A DNA stretch of 59,017 nt from an uncultured Acidimicrobiales bacterium (GTDB taxonomy: Bacteria > Actinomycetota > Acidimicrobiia > Acidimicrobiales > SZUA-35). The position numbers and the translations under genes were made by a program. Within the stretch, counting starts at the first letter, position 1, and each line of letters starts with the position of its first letter. The notes under the pieces were generated by a model that was given only the letters and a program-made list of their open reading frames with translations, searched no databases and had not been told where the DNA came from. The stretch lies in the NCBI GenBank assembly GCA_938029215.1, contig CALHFG010000040.1, positions 1 through 59,017 of the forward strand, in the 5' to 3' direction. Shown here piece by piece: positions 43,563-52,829 of the stretch.

Positions 43563-44790
43563 CCAGAGCCTTGATCTGTCGTTCATCGATGCCGGTCGCC
43601 AGACCCGAGCAGTCCAGGAACGTCGACGCACCGGTGCGGGGTTCGCGGTATCTGCAGCCGTGACCGCAACGTGGCTTGCTGCCGTGGGCGTCACAGGTTC
43701 GTGGAGCCGAGTGGGCGAGCATGCAGTGGCGGCGATCACGATGGTCTTTGGCAGTTTCGTTGCCGGCTCGACTCCCCAAGGCGGCGGCGCGGTTGCGTTC
43801 CCGGTCTTCACCAAAGGACTGGAGGTGCCGGCGGAGGTAGCCCGGTCCTTCTCACTTTGCATTCAGGCCGTTGGCATGTCCAGTGCGTCGGCTGCCATCA
43901 TCCTCGGCAAGCGGCAGGTGGTCTGGCGGGCGGTAGCGATCGGCGTGCCCGCAGGGGCAGTCGGTCTCGTCGCAACACTCTTTCTTGCTGGCGACCGTTC
44001 GCTCCCGTTCTGGCCGAGCACTCTCCCCGGTCCGTACGTGAAGGTCACCTTTACCCTCGTTGTTGCGGCGATGGCGTGGGTGGTGCTGCTCGGACTGCGG
44101 ACACCGATCCGGCGAGTAGCCGACGCACTGCCAACGTTGCACGGCCGCTTGGTAGTCGCCCTGGTGGTGGCCGGGTTGCTCGGAGGGAGTGCGTCGGCAC
44201 TCGTGGGCTCTGGGGCGGACGTGTTCATGTACCTCTTCGTCGTCGTTCTCTTTGGCGTCCGCGCCGGAGTTGGTGTTCCAACGAGCGTCATCACCATGGC
44301 GGCGATCTCGGTGCTCGGCTTCTTGATTCTGGGAATCTTGGATGGCCAACTCGATATCGGTCGCAGCCAGGTGGACGATGTTTGGTTTGTTAACAGTGTT
44401 GGCAGCAACCAACTCCCACCCAACTCCGAGTCGGGACGATTCGACCTATTCGGAATGTGGCTTGCTGCGATTCCCATCGTTGCCTGGGGAGCCCCACTTG
44501 GCGCATGGGTTGCGAGCAGGTTGTCGGCTCGCACGCTCGTCGTGTTTGCCCTGTCCATTGCGGCCGCCGAGGTGCTGAGCACCGCGATCTTCCTCACTGA
44601 ATTGCGAACCGATCCCGGCCTCGCAGCGTTTGCGATTGCTGGCCTGGTCGTTTCGATCGGTGGAATTTCACTGTTGGCGAGGTCACGCCTGAAACTGTTT
44701 GGCCTACCGCCGGTGTCGGCCTCCAGCCTTCTCACTCGTGCCGGCCTCGAAACCGCCCCTACGTATCGAATCGATGGAGAAGACCGATGA
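43546..44790 (+). CDS. TauE/SafE-like membrane protein
   Basis: 414 residues from GTG 43546 (GGAGG 7 bases upstream); an ATG at 43504 is an alternative. About eight to ten membrane segments. Two repeat halves carry the TSUP-like pattern: FVAGSTPQGGGAVAFPVF in the first, GSASALVGSGADVFMYL in the second. TSUP members move sulfite, sulfoacetate or other organic anions; the substrate here is unknown. The N terminus before the first helix is hydrophilic and Arg-rich, which could be phosphorylated or bound by the operon's kinases or FHA protein (speculative). Overlaps the next kinase by 4 bases. Confidence 0.7.
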   Translation: MDGSSNQSLDLSFIDAGRQTRAVQERRRTGAGFAVSAAVTATWLAAVGVTGSWSRVGEHAVAAITMVFGSFVAGSTPQGGGAVAFPVFTKGLEVPAEVARSFSLCIQAVGMSSASAAIILGKRQVVWRAVAIGVPAGAVGLVATLFLAGDRSLPFWPSTLPGPYVKVTFTLVVAAMAWVVLLGLRTPIRRVADALPTLHGRLVVALVVAGLLGGSASALVGSGADVFMYLFVVVLFGVRAGVGVPTSVITMAAISVLGFLILGILDGQLDIGRSQVDDVWFVNSVGSNQLPPNSESGRFDLFGMWLAAIPIVAWGAPLGAWVASRLSARTLVVFALSIAAAEVLSTAIFLTELRTDPGLAAFAIAGLVVSIGGISLLARSRLKLFGLPPVSASSLLTRAGLETAPTYRIDGEDR

Positions 44791-45632
44791 ACCGACTGAT
44801 CAACGGACCCCAAAAAGGATCACCGAAGGGCATCGCTGACTACGAGTTCATCGAACGTCTCGGCACCGGAAACCACGGAACGTTCTGGACCGCCCGCCGT
44901 CCGCTGAGATTGCAAGCATCCACACCACACGAGCGGGTCGGGGTGAAGGTGCTTGCGCACCATGCCACCGAGCAGGACTTCAAGCGGATGGCGAACGAGC
45001 TTCAGATCTACGCTGCGGTGTCCTCGCCACACCTCGTCCCAATCTTGGACGCCGGTCAACAGGACGGGACGTTGTACTACGCCACCGAATTCTTTGAGAA
45101 CGGCTCGCTGGGCAGCTCGGCAAGGCCACTCGATAGCGCCACGATCGTGCAATGCATCGCCGATGCCGCGCTCGCAGCGCATGCCCTGCACGAGGCTGGT
45201 ATCGCCCATCGCGATATCAAGCCAGACAACATCATGGTGAGCAACGACAATCGAGGTGTTCTAGCCGACTTAGGTTTGGCCCAAATCCTGACACCCGGGC
45301 AAACGATGACTGGCGTGGGTCCCGTCGGAACGATCGAGTACCTGGCACCGGAACTGGTCCGTGGCGAGACCGCTGGTCGACCAACCGATATTTGGGCGCT
45401 GGGAGCCACGATCCATCGATCACTAACCGGTCGGAGCTTGTACCAAGACCTTCCGGCGAACGCCCTTCTCGATGCGCTCCGCTACTTGTTGCGTACCGAG
45501 CCCCAACTCGATTCGTCACTCTCCGGCGAGGTACGGGCCGTCGTCGAAAGATGTCTCGCCCCCGACCCATCCGCCCGCTATCCGACCGCAGAAGCACTCT
45601 CGCACGACCTGTCATCGGCGGCGCTGCGATGA
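44787..45632 (+). CDS. Soluble Ser/Thr protein kinase
   Basis: 281 residues, only a kinase domain. Gly-loop-like GTGNHG 26-31 (last Gly position conserved), Lys54 in VGVKVL, HRDIKPDN 141-148, DLG 161-163 in place of DFG (a tolerated change), YLAPEL 185-190, TDIWALG 200-206. No membrane helix. It starts inside the end of the TauE-like gene and ends inside the FHA gene, so it is tightly coupled to both. Probably active and phosphorylating Thr sites read by the FHA protein. Confidence 0.85.
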   Translation: MNRLINGPQKGSPKGIADYEFIERLGTGNHGTFWTARRPLRLQASTPHERVGVKVLAHHATEQDFKRMANELQIYAAVSSPHLVPILDAGQQDGTLYYATEFFENGSLGSSARPLDSATIVQCIADAALAAHALHEAGIAHRDIKPDNIMVSNDNRGVLADLGLAQILTPGQTMTGVGPVGTIEYLAPELVRGETAGRPTDIWALGATIHRSLTGRSLYQDLPANALLDALRYLLRTEPQLDSSLSGEVRAVVERCLAPDPSARYPTAEALSHDLSSAALR

Positions 45633-46750
45633 ACGATCAGCATCTCCTCGAGCATTACGAGACCATCCCTTTGGAAGGCGACGGGATCGTCGTCCGTCGT
45701 TCTGGTCTGCTGGCCGTGCTGTCGGGGGACCCATCCGACGCCGCCTCCTTTTTGGCCGGCCTTTATGACCGGCCGCGATCAGGCCTCGAGCTGATTGCAC
45801 TGTTGCAGCGACCCGCGGAGGTTGATGTCGCGGCTGTTGTCGACACGCCGATGGGGCTTCAGATGGTGTTGACGGGTTCGATGCATGCGTTGGTAGACGA
45901 AGGCGACCCCGCCGAACCAAGCATCGAGGTCCGAACCCCAGGAGGAGGCATCGTCACCGACCTCGATGCCGGAAGCGGCATCGTGTGGTTGGGCACTCCT
46001 CAGGTGCGAAATGTCCTACGCCATTCGGTGTTCAACCTCGAGACCGGGGTTGTACCCGGTTGCGGAGTTCTCCTACGGCCAATCGCTGACTCTATTGAGA
46101 GCTCTACGGCTGAACCGGCGACGAGTTCCACCGCACCAGCGGTGGAAGAGGCACCGGTTGAAGTGAGCTTTGAATCGATCGAGTTGAAGGTTGCAAACCC
46201 TGCGTCACGCGATGCACTTCCTGTCATCGGCAGTCTCCCCACTGACGACGACACACCGTCGCCGCAGCCTGTCGACGCCGACGCCGCCGCTGAAGACCTC
46301 GTGCGTGGCATCCATTGCAGCCGAGGACACTTCAACAATCCCAGCGCGGCGTACTGCCAGGTATGCGGGATTTCCATGATCCACCTCACCCACCGCTTGG
46401 TGAAGGGAACGAGGCCAACTCTGGGATTTGTCGTCTTCGACGATGGGGCCACGTTTGCGCTCGACCGTCCGTACCGCCTCGGACGGCAACCCAACCTCGG
46501 CGACGGGATCGATGTGATCACGGTGCTCGACAACGAACACAGTCTGTCCCGACACCACGCAGACCTTACGTTCGACGGTTGGGACGTTGTCATCACCGAC
46601 AACGGCTCCACCAATGGAACCTATCTGTGGGATGACGAGCAGCAGCGCTGGAATCGGCTCGATCCGGGTCGATCGACGACGCTGCGGTCCGGTTCACACG
46701 TGGCGCTCGGCAGGCGAACCTTCACCTACGAGTCCGCGACCCGCCCGTAA
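45629..46750 (+). CDS. FHA-domain protein with zinc ribbon
   Basis: 373 residues from ATG 45629, overlapping the kinase stop. The N-terminal about 150 residues are a beta-rich domain of unknown type. A disordered acidic linker (about 155-225) follows. A zinc-binding segment is seen at 230-246 (Cys230, His234, Cys243, Cys246). The FHA domain (about 265-370) has Gly285-Arg286, Ser307-x2-His310 and NGSTNG at 325-330, all the phosphothreonine-binding positions. It would be the phospho-Thr reader of the operon, recruiting kinase substrates. Confidence 0.85.
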   Translation: MNDQHLLEHYETIPLEGDGIVVRRSGLLAVLSGDPSDAASFLAGLYDRPRSGLELIALLQRPAEVDVAAVVDTPMGLQMVLTGSMHALVDEGDPAEPSIEVRTPGGGIVTDLDAGSGIVWLGTPQVRNVLRHSVFNLETGVVPGCGVLLRPIADSIESSTAEPATSSTAPAVEEAPVEVSFESIELKVANPASRDALPVIGSLPTDDDTPSPQPVDADAAAEDLVRGIHCSRGHFNNPSAAYCQVCGISMIHLTHRLVKGTRPTLGFVVFDDGATFALDRPYRLGRQPNLGDGIDVITVLDNEHSLSRHHADLTFDGWDVVITDNGSTNGTYLWDDEQQRWNRLDPGRSTTLRSGSHVALGRRTFTYESATRP

Positions 46751-46756
46751 ACCTCG

Positions 46757-47488
46757 CTATGCCAACGCGCCAGCGACCGCGCCGACGCCAGCGATGCTAT
46801 TGGGTAGCCCCGCATGAGATGCGTTGACCTCCACCGGCGTGGCCTGCGGATCAAAGCTGGTTCGCCAATCGACGATTCCGTCGGTCTTGGAGAAGATGCT
46901 CACGAACCCAATGTCATCTGAAATAGGTTCAAACCGTTCATCGTCGACGCGCTGTTCGGCCTCGACGTCGACAGCACCAAACACGCCAGTACGCCACAGC
47001 CGGTCGAGGGTCTCAGCCGGAACTTTTACCACGGCGTATTTGGGATACTTCACCTGAAGCGGCGATCCAAGCGTGATGATCTGCTCGACCATCTCGGGAT
47101 GGCGGAACGCGAGAATCTTGGCGTATTGGCCACCACGGCTATGGCCGATCACTCGGACCTTTTGACCAGCCTGCTGATATAAGTCGGCCAGGTCCTGTTC
47201 GCACTGATCAATACCTCGGTACGCCGGCCCCGCATTTCGGCCAACGTCTGCTTGTCTCACGTTCCATCCTGCAACGTTCAGCACATGTTCCAGAGCGTCA
47301 ATGGTGCTGGGGCCGGCGAGGAACCCGGCGATCAACAGAATTGGGCGACCTCTCCCCTCTGGCATGCCATACCCCTGCCACCAGGTGCTCTGCTTCAGCA
47401 ACCGCAGCTCGCGCACGCTTCGGGCCTCGCCCCAGACGGGTCGTCCAACCCAACCGGGCAGGCCTCGCAATGGTTTTGGAATCTCCAC
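46757..47488 (-). CDS. Alpha/beta hydrolase (lipase-like)
   Basis: 243 residues. The nucleophile elbow GHSRGGQ is at about 114-120. The oxyanion strand region is PILLIAGFLAG. Asp and His of a triad are probably in FSKTDGIVDW and in NASHAGL near the C terminus. No signal peptide. It resembles cytoplasmic triacylglycerol-lipase-like proteins of actinobacteria. It lies 7 bases downstream of the HAD phosphatase gene, so it is in the same operon. Convergent with the FHA gene (6 bases apart). Confidence 0.8.
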   Translation of the reverse strand: MEIPKPLRGLPGWVGRPVWGEARSVRELRLLKQSTWWQGYGMPEGRGRPILLIAGFLAGPSTIDALEHVLNVAGWNVRQADVGRNAGPAYRGIDQCEQDLADLYQQAGQKVRVIGHSRGGQYAKILAFRHPEMVEQIITLGSPLQVKYPKYAVVKVPAETLDRLWRTGVFGAVDVEAEQRVDDERFEPISDDIGFVSIFSKTDGIVDWRTSFDPQATPVEVNASHAGLPNSIAGVGAVAGALA

Positions 47489-47495
47489 GATGCCC

Positions 47496-48299
47496 CTAGA
47501 TGTGCTCGGCGATCAGCAGCCGAACCTGCGCGGCCAGCGCATCCTCGGAGTTGGTTCCGATAACGAAGTCGGCGGCCTCGAGTGCATCGGTTGTGGCGTT
47601 TCCCATGGCATACCCGCGTCCCGCCCACTGCAGCATTGATACATCGTTGTGGTTGTCACCGAAGCTCGCGACCTCGCTGCGGTCTAGGCCGAGATCGGTC
47701 GCGAGTTCACTGATGGCCATCGCCTTGGTCACGAGGTCTGCGGCAACTTCGATGAACGCCATGCCCGAATATGAAGCAACGCCGTCTTTGCCGATGGCAT
47801 CACTGACGCTGCGATACAGGTGATCGATGGTTTTGGTGTGGTCATAGACCAACACCTTCTGCACTCGAGACTTCACGGCCTTGGTCACGTCGTCCACGAG
47901 ATGGAGGCCATCGACGATGGTTACCAACCGTTCGAAACCACTTTCAAAGATGGCATCGGTCTCGAACTCGACTGCGAAGTTCGCACCGGGCAGTTGGGAT
48001 CGAATCCGCTCAATCATGGAAACCACCCGATCGGGCGTCATCCAGTAACCGCGGACCATTTGGGTGGAGCCCTGATGCCAAGTGATGGCACCATTGGCAA
48101 AGATCCAGTAGTCGTCGTGGTTGAGCGCCTCGATGACGTCGGTTGCCACGACCAAAGGCCGCCCGGTCGTTGGGACCACATGGATCCCCGCTTTGGTCGC
48201 ATCGTGAAGTGCTTCACGGACGACCGGAGACAGAGAACCGTCGGGTCGGAGCATCGTGCCATCGATATCGGTTGCGATCATTCGGATAGGTGGACCCAC
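47496..48299 (-). CDS. HAD-superfamily phosphatase, Cof type
   Basis: 267 residues. Motif I is TDIDGTMLRPDG with both Asps. Motif II lies near VVPTTGRP. Motif III/IV at the C terminus is VASFGDNHNDVSMLQWAG, the Cof (class IIB) signature GDxxND. GTG 48299 is taken as start; ATG 48281 is an alternative. Such enzymes dephosphorylate sugar phosphates, FMN or PLP; specificity unknown. Divergent from the aldolase gene with 84 bases between. Confidence 0.88.
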   Translation of the reverse strand: MGPPIRMIATDIDGTMLRPDGSLSPVVREALHDATKAGIHVVPTTGRPLVVATDVIEALNHDDYWIFANGAITWHQGSTQMVRGYWMTPDRVVSMIERIRSQLPGANFAVEFETDAIFESGFERLVTIVDGLHLVDDVTKAVKSRVQKVLVYDHTKTIDHLYRSVSDAIGKDGVASYSGMAFIEVAADLVTKAMAISELATDLGLDRSEVASFGDNHNDVSMLQWAGRGYAMGNATTDALEAADFVIGTNSEDALAAQVRLLIAEHI

Positions 48300-48383
48300 G
48301 GCGCCCCATCGTAATCTTGCGAATCTGGGCTCGATGCGGACCGATTCGCCGCTACTTCATCATCGGTCCACTACGATCGCTAC

Positions 48384-49037
48384 GTGGCGGTGAGATCGGG
48401 CGAACAACAAACGCTGATCGGTGTGCTTCTCGATGCTCAGCGAACAGGAATCAACAGGGGCACCTCCGGCAACGCAAGCGTGCGAGCCACCGGCGGTTTC
48501 GTGATCACACCGACCTCGATTCCCTATGACCAGATGGATCCCAGCGATCTCGTGAAAATCGACGACGCTGGGATAGCGAGCGGATTGCACCGACCGTCAT
48601 CGGAGTGGTTGGTGCACCAACGCATCTACCAGCACCGGTCCGACGTCAATGCAATCGTGCATCTCCACTCCCCGTCCGCAGCCGCGCTCTCATCGCTCAG
48701 GCTCGATATTCCGCCGTTCCACTACATGGTCGCGGTAGCCGGCGGTTCCGATATCAAGTGCGCCGACTACGCAACATTCGGCACCGACGAGGCAGCCGAC
48801 GCCGCAATCCTGGCGCTGGCCAACCGATATGCGTGCTTGTTGTCGAATCATGGGCTCATTGCATGCGGCGACACGGTGCGGCAGGCCTACAACCTCTCAA
48901 TTGAGGTCGAATCTCTAGCCGAGCAGTACCTCCTGGCTCGCACCGCCGGAATGCCCGTCCTTCTGAACGATCTTGAGATGGACGAAGTCATTGCGAACTT
49001 TCATGGCGTTGGCGACGCCCGACCGAGCAACAACTAG
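48384..49037 (+). CDS. Class II aldolase/adducin family protein
   Basis: 217 residues, GTG start. Fuculose-phosphate-aldolase fold. Phosphate-binding GTSGNASVR is at about 26-34. Zinc ligands are His-x-His in AIVHLHSPSA and a later His in LLSNHGLIA. The catalytic acid is probably Glu in SSEWLVH. It may cleave or epimerise a phosphorylated sugar. Convergent with the HExxH gene, one base apart. Confidence 0.82.
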   Translation: MAVRSGEQQTLIGVLLDAQRTGINRGTSGNASVRATGGFVITPTSIPYDQMDPSDLVKIDDAGIASGLHRPSSEWLVHQRIYQHRSDVNAIVHLHSPSAAALSSLRLDIPPFHYMVAVAGGSDIKCADYATFGTDEAADAAILALANRYACLLSNHGLIACGDTVRQAYNLSIEVESLAEQYLLARTAGMPVLLNDLEMDEVIANFHGVGDARPSNN

Positions 49038-49038
49038 T

Positions 49039-50046
49039 TCAGTCCAGCATTTCAGTCAGCATGAGGTAGGGATCGGCACCTTCGGCGAGTCGATGTCGCC
49101 ACGGCACGTCGAAACGGTCGAGAAGTTCAAGCATTCGGGCGCCAGATCGGTACAGCCGGCCAAAGTCGACCCAATCCTGATCAGACCGCAACGCCTCCGG
49201 CGGCATGTTCAAGCGAGCCGCCCTTCCATTGCACCCGCTGTAGTTGTTCTCGACGTAACGGGCTGAACCTTCCACCTGCTCGGTTCCCCGCTCGAGCATC
49301 TCGATCTCGGGCCAGCGCCCGAATCGCCTGTTTCGTAACTCAACGAAACGACGGGCGAACTGAATAGACGATGCATCGTTGTCGGCGAGAGCCGCCAGTT
49401 CGACGATACGGGACTCCTCCTTGGCCATTCTCGTATTGGCGGGATCGTTGCTCGGCGGAGTCGCGGGGTCATAGCCGATCGGAATCCGCCACTTAGCATC
49501 GAATAGCTGATGGTGATGAAACGCCTCATGAACAATGAAGCGAGCGAACTCCCACGAGTCCGGCTTGTAGTTCCGACCACTGAAGTCGATCACGAGTGAC
49601 TCGGAATCGCTGAGGTCGGCTTGGAAGGAAACCTCACGCCCGACCGCGGGTTCAAAACGTTGCGCGATCGTGTCGTTGACCCACAAAAACTCAAAGTCGT
49701 CGAACCGAAGGTGCTCGCCGCGCGTCCCTGACCGTTCAGCGGCTACGACTCTGCCGAAGGTGCCGCCCCGAATATCGCTCAACCGTCCGTGATCTACGGG
49801 TCCACAACAGATCCCAAAACGCTCGTTCGTAGCCGATGAGCGACCCACGAACATCATGGGAATCGTGACCGGATTAAAGCCAAAACCCCAGATGCGAGCC
49901 TCGTAGGATCGGAACGTTTGACCAATTTCAGCCAACTGATGCAGCAACAAGTGGGTTGAAGCTTCTTCAAATGGCTTGGTGGATCCACGCGTAGCGGTGC
50001 TGGACGGACCAAACTCTTGTCTATGACGTGCGCCGCCAGCCTGCAT
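49039..50046 (-). CDS. Predicted zinc metalloprotein with HEAFH motif
   Basis: 335 residues, family not recognised. A HEAFHHHQ segment (173-180) gives an HExxH zinc site inside a helix (FARFIVHEAFHHHQLFD). About 80 residues later EQVEGSARYVE (256-266) supplies a Glu, as in gluzincins where the third ligand is Glu in a second helix. No signal peptide or membrane helix. Protease activity is a prediction from the motif only. ATG 50046 is the first in-frame start. Lies upstream of, and divergent from, a two-component system. Confidence 0.55.
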   Translation of the reverse strand: MQAGGARHRQEFGPSSTATRGSTKPFEEASTHLLLHQLAEIGQTFRSYEARIWGFGFNPVTIPMMFVGRSSATNERFGICCGPVDHGRLSDIRGGTFGRVVAAERSGTRGEHLRFDDFEFLWVNDTIAQRFEPAVGREVSFQADLSDSESLVIDFSGRNYKPDSWEFARFIVHEAFHHHQLFDAKWRIPIGYDPATPPSNDPANTRMAKEESRIVELAALADNDASSIQFARRFVELRNRRFGRWPEIEMLERGTEQVEGSARYVENNYSGCNGRAARLNMPPEALRSDQDWVDFGRLYRSGARMLELLDRFDVPWRHRLAEGADPYLMLTEMLD

Positions 50047-50159
50047 TGGGAGCAGTTTTCCTCATGTTGCCCGGGGAACTGGTGGATGCTGCGACATTCA
50101 TGTGTAAACGACTCTCAGTTTGCTCCTAGCAATTTGACAAGGTGAAGGCGGCTCCATCC

Positions 50160-50819
50160 ATGCATGCATTGATCATCGACGACGAGAACGACATTGCGCT
50201 CACCGTGGCAGCTGCCTTGCAGAGGATCGACATCGAGTCGACGATCATCCTGGATGGCCAAGAGGGGTTTGATGCTGCTGTCACAAACGCCTATGACCTG
50301 ATCCTTCTCGATCTTCTACTACCCAACCGGAACGGTTTCGACATCTGCCGGTCACTGCGGTCGGCGGGCGTCGCAACGCCGATCCTGTGCCTGTCGGCCA
50401 AGACGGGCGAGTTCGACGAGATCGAAGCCCTCGAGCTTGGCGCCGACGACTACCTCCGCAAGCCGTTCTCAATCGAAGTTCTGCAAGCTCGCATCACGGC
50501 GCTGCTACGTCGACCGCGCACCACTGCTGACGCAGCTGCGTACGCCGGCATCCGTTACGACGCCTCAACCCGCGAGGCGGAGGTCGAGGGCGCGGCAATT
50601 CATCTCACCCCTCGCGAAGGTCAGGTTCTCGCCCAACTGATACAGGCTGGCGACCGACCACTATCGAAAGGTGAGTTGTTGAGCAGAGTGTGGGGCGATG
50701 GGTACGGCGGCAACCCGAACGTGGTCGAGGTGTACATCCGCTACCTCCGCCAGAAGCTCGGCCGCGATCGGGTCGACACCATCCCCCGAACCGGATACCG
50801 ATTGCGCCAAAATCCTTAG
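50160..50819 (+). CDS. OmpR-family response regulator
   Basis: 219 residues from ATG 50160; GTG 50142 would add 6 residues. Receiver domain: acidic pocket IIDDEND, phospho-acceptor Asp51 in LILLDLLLP, Thr/Ser position LCLSA, Lys101 in YLRKPF. C-terminal winged helix: LTPREGQVLAQLIQ, VYIRYLRQKLG and IPRTGYRL. Regulates genes after phosphorylation by the adjoining kinase, whose start is 3 bases downstream. Confidence 0.93.
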   Translation: MHALIIDDENDIALTVAAALQRIDIESTIILDGQEGFDAAVTNAYDLILLDLLLPNRNGFDICRSLRSAGVATPILCLSAKTGEFDEIEALELGADDYLRKPFSIEVLQARITALLRRPRTTADAAAYAGIRYDASTREAEVEGAAIHLTPREGQVLAQLIQAGDRPLSKGELLSRVWGDGYGGNPNVVEVYIRYLRQKLGRDRVDTIPRTGYRLRQNP

Positions 50820-50822
50820 ATC

Positions 50823-51815
50823 ATGCTCGTCGCATCGTTGGTCATCCTTGGGTTGGCCCTGCTCGTCTCGCTCCTCTATGTCTTGCGTCTGCGACGAGGT
50901 GTCCGAGATTTGCGACAAGCGATCAATGCCATAGATGCGTATGCGCCTATGGGCGCCGAACTCCCGGCCGAACCACCAACACCTCTCCTTCCACTCCAGA
51001 TGTCGATCAGAGGCTTGCTGACGCGGTTTGAAGGCGAACGTTCTTTCGAGCGGGAGCAGCTCTCCGCAGCGTGCCACGAGATTCGATCTCCGCTGACGGC
51101 CTTACAGACACTAACTGAGCTGCAAATCTCAAGATATGACGAGGACGACACACCGGTGACGTCATCGGCCGAGCTTGCCCTCGCTCGCCGCAACGTGAAG
51201 CGAATCGAGGATCTCGTCAACGACGTGTTGGCGCTCAGCCTCACCGCCCACGCTGACCATCCGTTCGCGGCGTGGGGGCCGATCGAGATTGTTTCACTGG
51301 TACGTACCGAAGCGACAGCCCATTCGATGGCGGTCCCGGTACACGCGTCCATCACAACCGCCACGGTTTCAGGCGACCCTCGCAGACTCCGGTGGGCGGT
51401 GTCGAACCTCATCGCAAACGCAACCGAACACTGCAGATCACGGGTAGAGGTCTCCATCCGAAACGACGAGATGACCGATGGTCGGCCGGCCATCGCCGTG
51501 CGGGTCACCGACGATGGCGCCGGGTTAGGTTCAGATGACCCACAGCGCCTAATGCTTCGATTCCGACGCGGGTCGAGCGCGGTATCCAAGTCGGCAGCAT
51601 CGGGCCTTGGTCTCACCATCGTCCAGTCGGTCGTAGACGACCACGGCGGCGAGGTGTGGATCGAACCCGAGTGCGAACTGGGCGGTGCAGGTTTTACTCT
51701 GGTACTTCCCGTTGCCACCACCATGGTCGATGTCGGAGATGACGACCTTGCCAACCACGCCCATATCGCACCGGTAGGGGTCGAGATTCCAACTCCTGAA
51801 CCGACCGTCGTCTGA
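50823..51815 (+). CDS. Sensor histidine kinase with a minimal N-terminal membrane anchor
   Basis: 330 residues. One N-terminal membrane helix (3-21), no extracytoplasmic sensor loop, a short Pro-rich linker, then the DHp domain with His85 in SAACHEIRSPLTAL. The ATPase domain has the N box in NLIANATEH, DDGAGLG (G1), and SGLGLTIVQ (G2). A C-terminal tail of about 35 residues (Asp/Pro-rich) is extra. With no sensor loop it probably senses the membrane or a partner protein. Starts 3 bases after the regulator. Confidence 0.92.
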   Translation: MLVASLVILGLALLVSLLYVLRLRRGVRDLRQAINAIDAYAPMGAELPAEPPTPLLPLQMSIRGLLTRFEGERSFEREQLSAACHEIRSPLTALQTLTELQISRYDEDDTPVTSSAELALARRNVKRIEDLVNDVLALSLTAHADHPFAAWGPIEIVSLVRTEATAHSMAVPVHASITTATVSGDPRRLRWAVSNLIANATEHCRSRVEVSIRNDEMTDGRPAIAVRVTDDGAGLGSDDPQRLMLRFRRGSSAVSKSAASGLGLTIVQSVVDDHGGEVWIEPECELGGAGFTLVLPVATTMVDVGDDDLANHAHIAPVGVEIPTPEPTVV

Positions 51816-51864
51816 ACAGACTCAACTGCAGTTGTCCGCCAGGACGCGGCTAGCTTTGGACCCA

Positions 51865-52746
51865 ATGTCTGACACCGCAACCTCAAACAAATTGAACTTC
51901 AATCGCGTCGGCGTCGTTGGCGCCGGACTCATGGGCTCGGGCGTCGCCGAGGTCTGCGCGTTAGCCGGAATCCCAACGACCGTAATCGAGGCCAGTCCTG
52001 AGGCTGCCGAAGCAGGTCTGGCCCGCATTGAGAAAAGCCTGGCGCGGGGTGTCAAGTCGGGCAAGCGGTCAGAGGAGTCGGTTGAGGCCGCTCGCTCCAA
52101 TTTGGCCATCGACAACGACATCGAAGCACTCGCCGACTGTGATCTGGTGGTTGAAGCGATCGTGGAGAACGAAGCCGCCAAGGTCGGCTTGTTCACCACC
52201 TTGAACAAAGTCGTCACCTCTCCCGAGGCGGTTTTGGCGTCCAACACGTCATCTATCCCCATCATGAAGCTGGCGATGGCGACCGACCGGCCCGAGAACG
52301 TCGTCGGCATCCATTTCTTTAACCCGGTGCCCGTCCTGCCACTTGTGGAGCTCGTGACGAGCCTGCACACCAGCAAGGAAACCAAGGCTCGAGCCGAACA
52401 CTTCGCCCAATCTCAGTTAGACAAGCGGGTCATCGTCTCTCAAGACCGTGCCGGGTTTATTGTTAATGCACTCCTCATCCCCTATTTGTTGTCAGCGATC
52501 CGGATGTACGAGTCGGGCTTCGCCTCCAAAGAAGACATCGATGACGGCATGGTCGCCGGGTGTGCCCACCCGATGGGTCCACTCCGCCTCACCGACCTGA
52601 TCGGCCTCGACACTACGATGGCGGTGGCTGACAGTCTCTATACCGAATTCAAAGAACAGCTCTACGCTCCCCCACCCCTGCTCGCTCGCATGTGTGAAGC
52701 TGGCCTGTTGGGCCGTAAGACCGGCCGCGGTTTCTACACCTACTGA
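51865..52746 (+). CDS. 3-hydroxybutyryl-CoA dehydrogenase family
   Basis: 293 residues from ATG 51865 (an upstream in-frame start at 51832 adds 11). The NAD loop is GVVGAGLMGSGVAEVCA. The catalytic Ser/His-Glu are in SNTSSIP, GIHFFNPVPVLPLVE; the C-terminal domain shows the PMGPLRLTDLIGLD signature and ends in GRKTGRGFYTY. Oxidises 3-hydroxyacyl-CoA in beta-oxidation, butyrate metabolism or the late paa pathway. It is not adjacent to the paa cluster, so I leave out a symbol. Confidence 0.9.
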   Translation: MSDTATSNKLNFNRVGVVGAGLMGSGVAEVCALAGIPTTVIEASPEAAEAGLARIEKSLARGVKSGKRSEESVEAARSNLAIDNDIEALADCDLVVEAIVENEAAKVGLFTTLNKVVTSPEAVLASNTSSIPIMKLAMATDRPENVVGIHFFNPVPVLPLVELVTSLHTSKETKARAEHFAQSQLDKRVIVSQDRAGFIVNALLIPYLLSAIRMYESGFASKEDIDDGMVAGCAHPMGPLRLTDLIGLDTTMAVADSLYTEFKEQLYAPPPLLARMCEAGLLGRKTGRGFYTY

Positions 52747-52829
52747 ACGGGTGTGGGCGCGCCGCGCCGGCTATTCGACACGTGTATCCGAACCGCTCGG
52801 TTCAACAACTGCGGTACCGTTACTGAGCT

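Noticed and set aside
43863..44813. 316-codon minus-strand open frame
   Set aside because: Shadow of the TauE-like gene; low-complexity Thr/Arg/Pro sequence.
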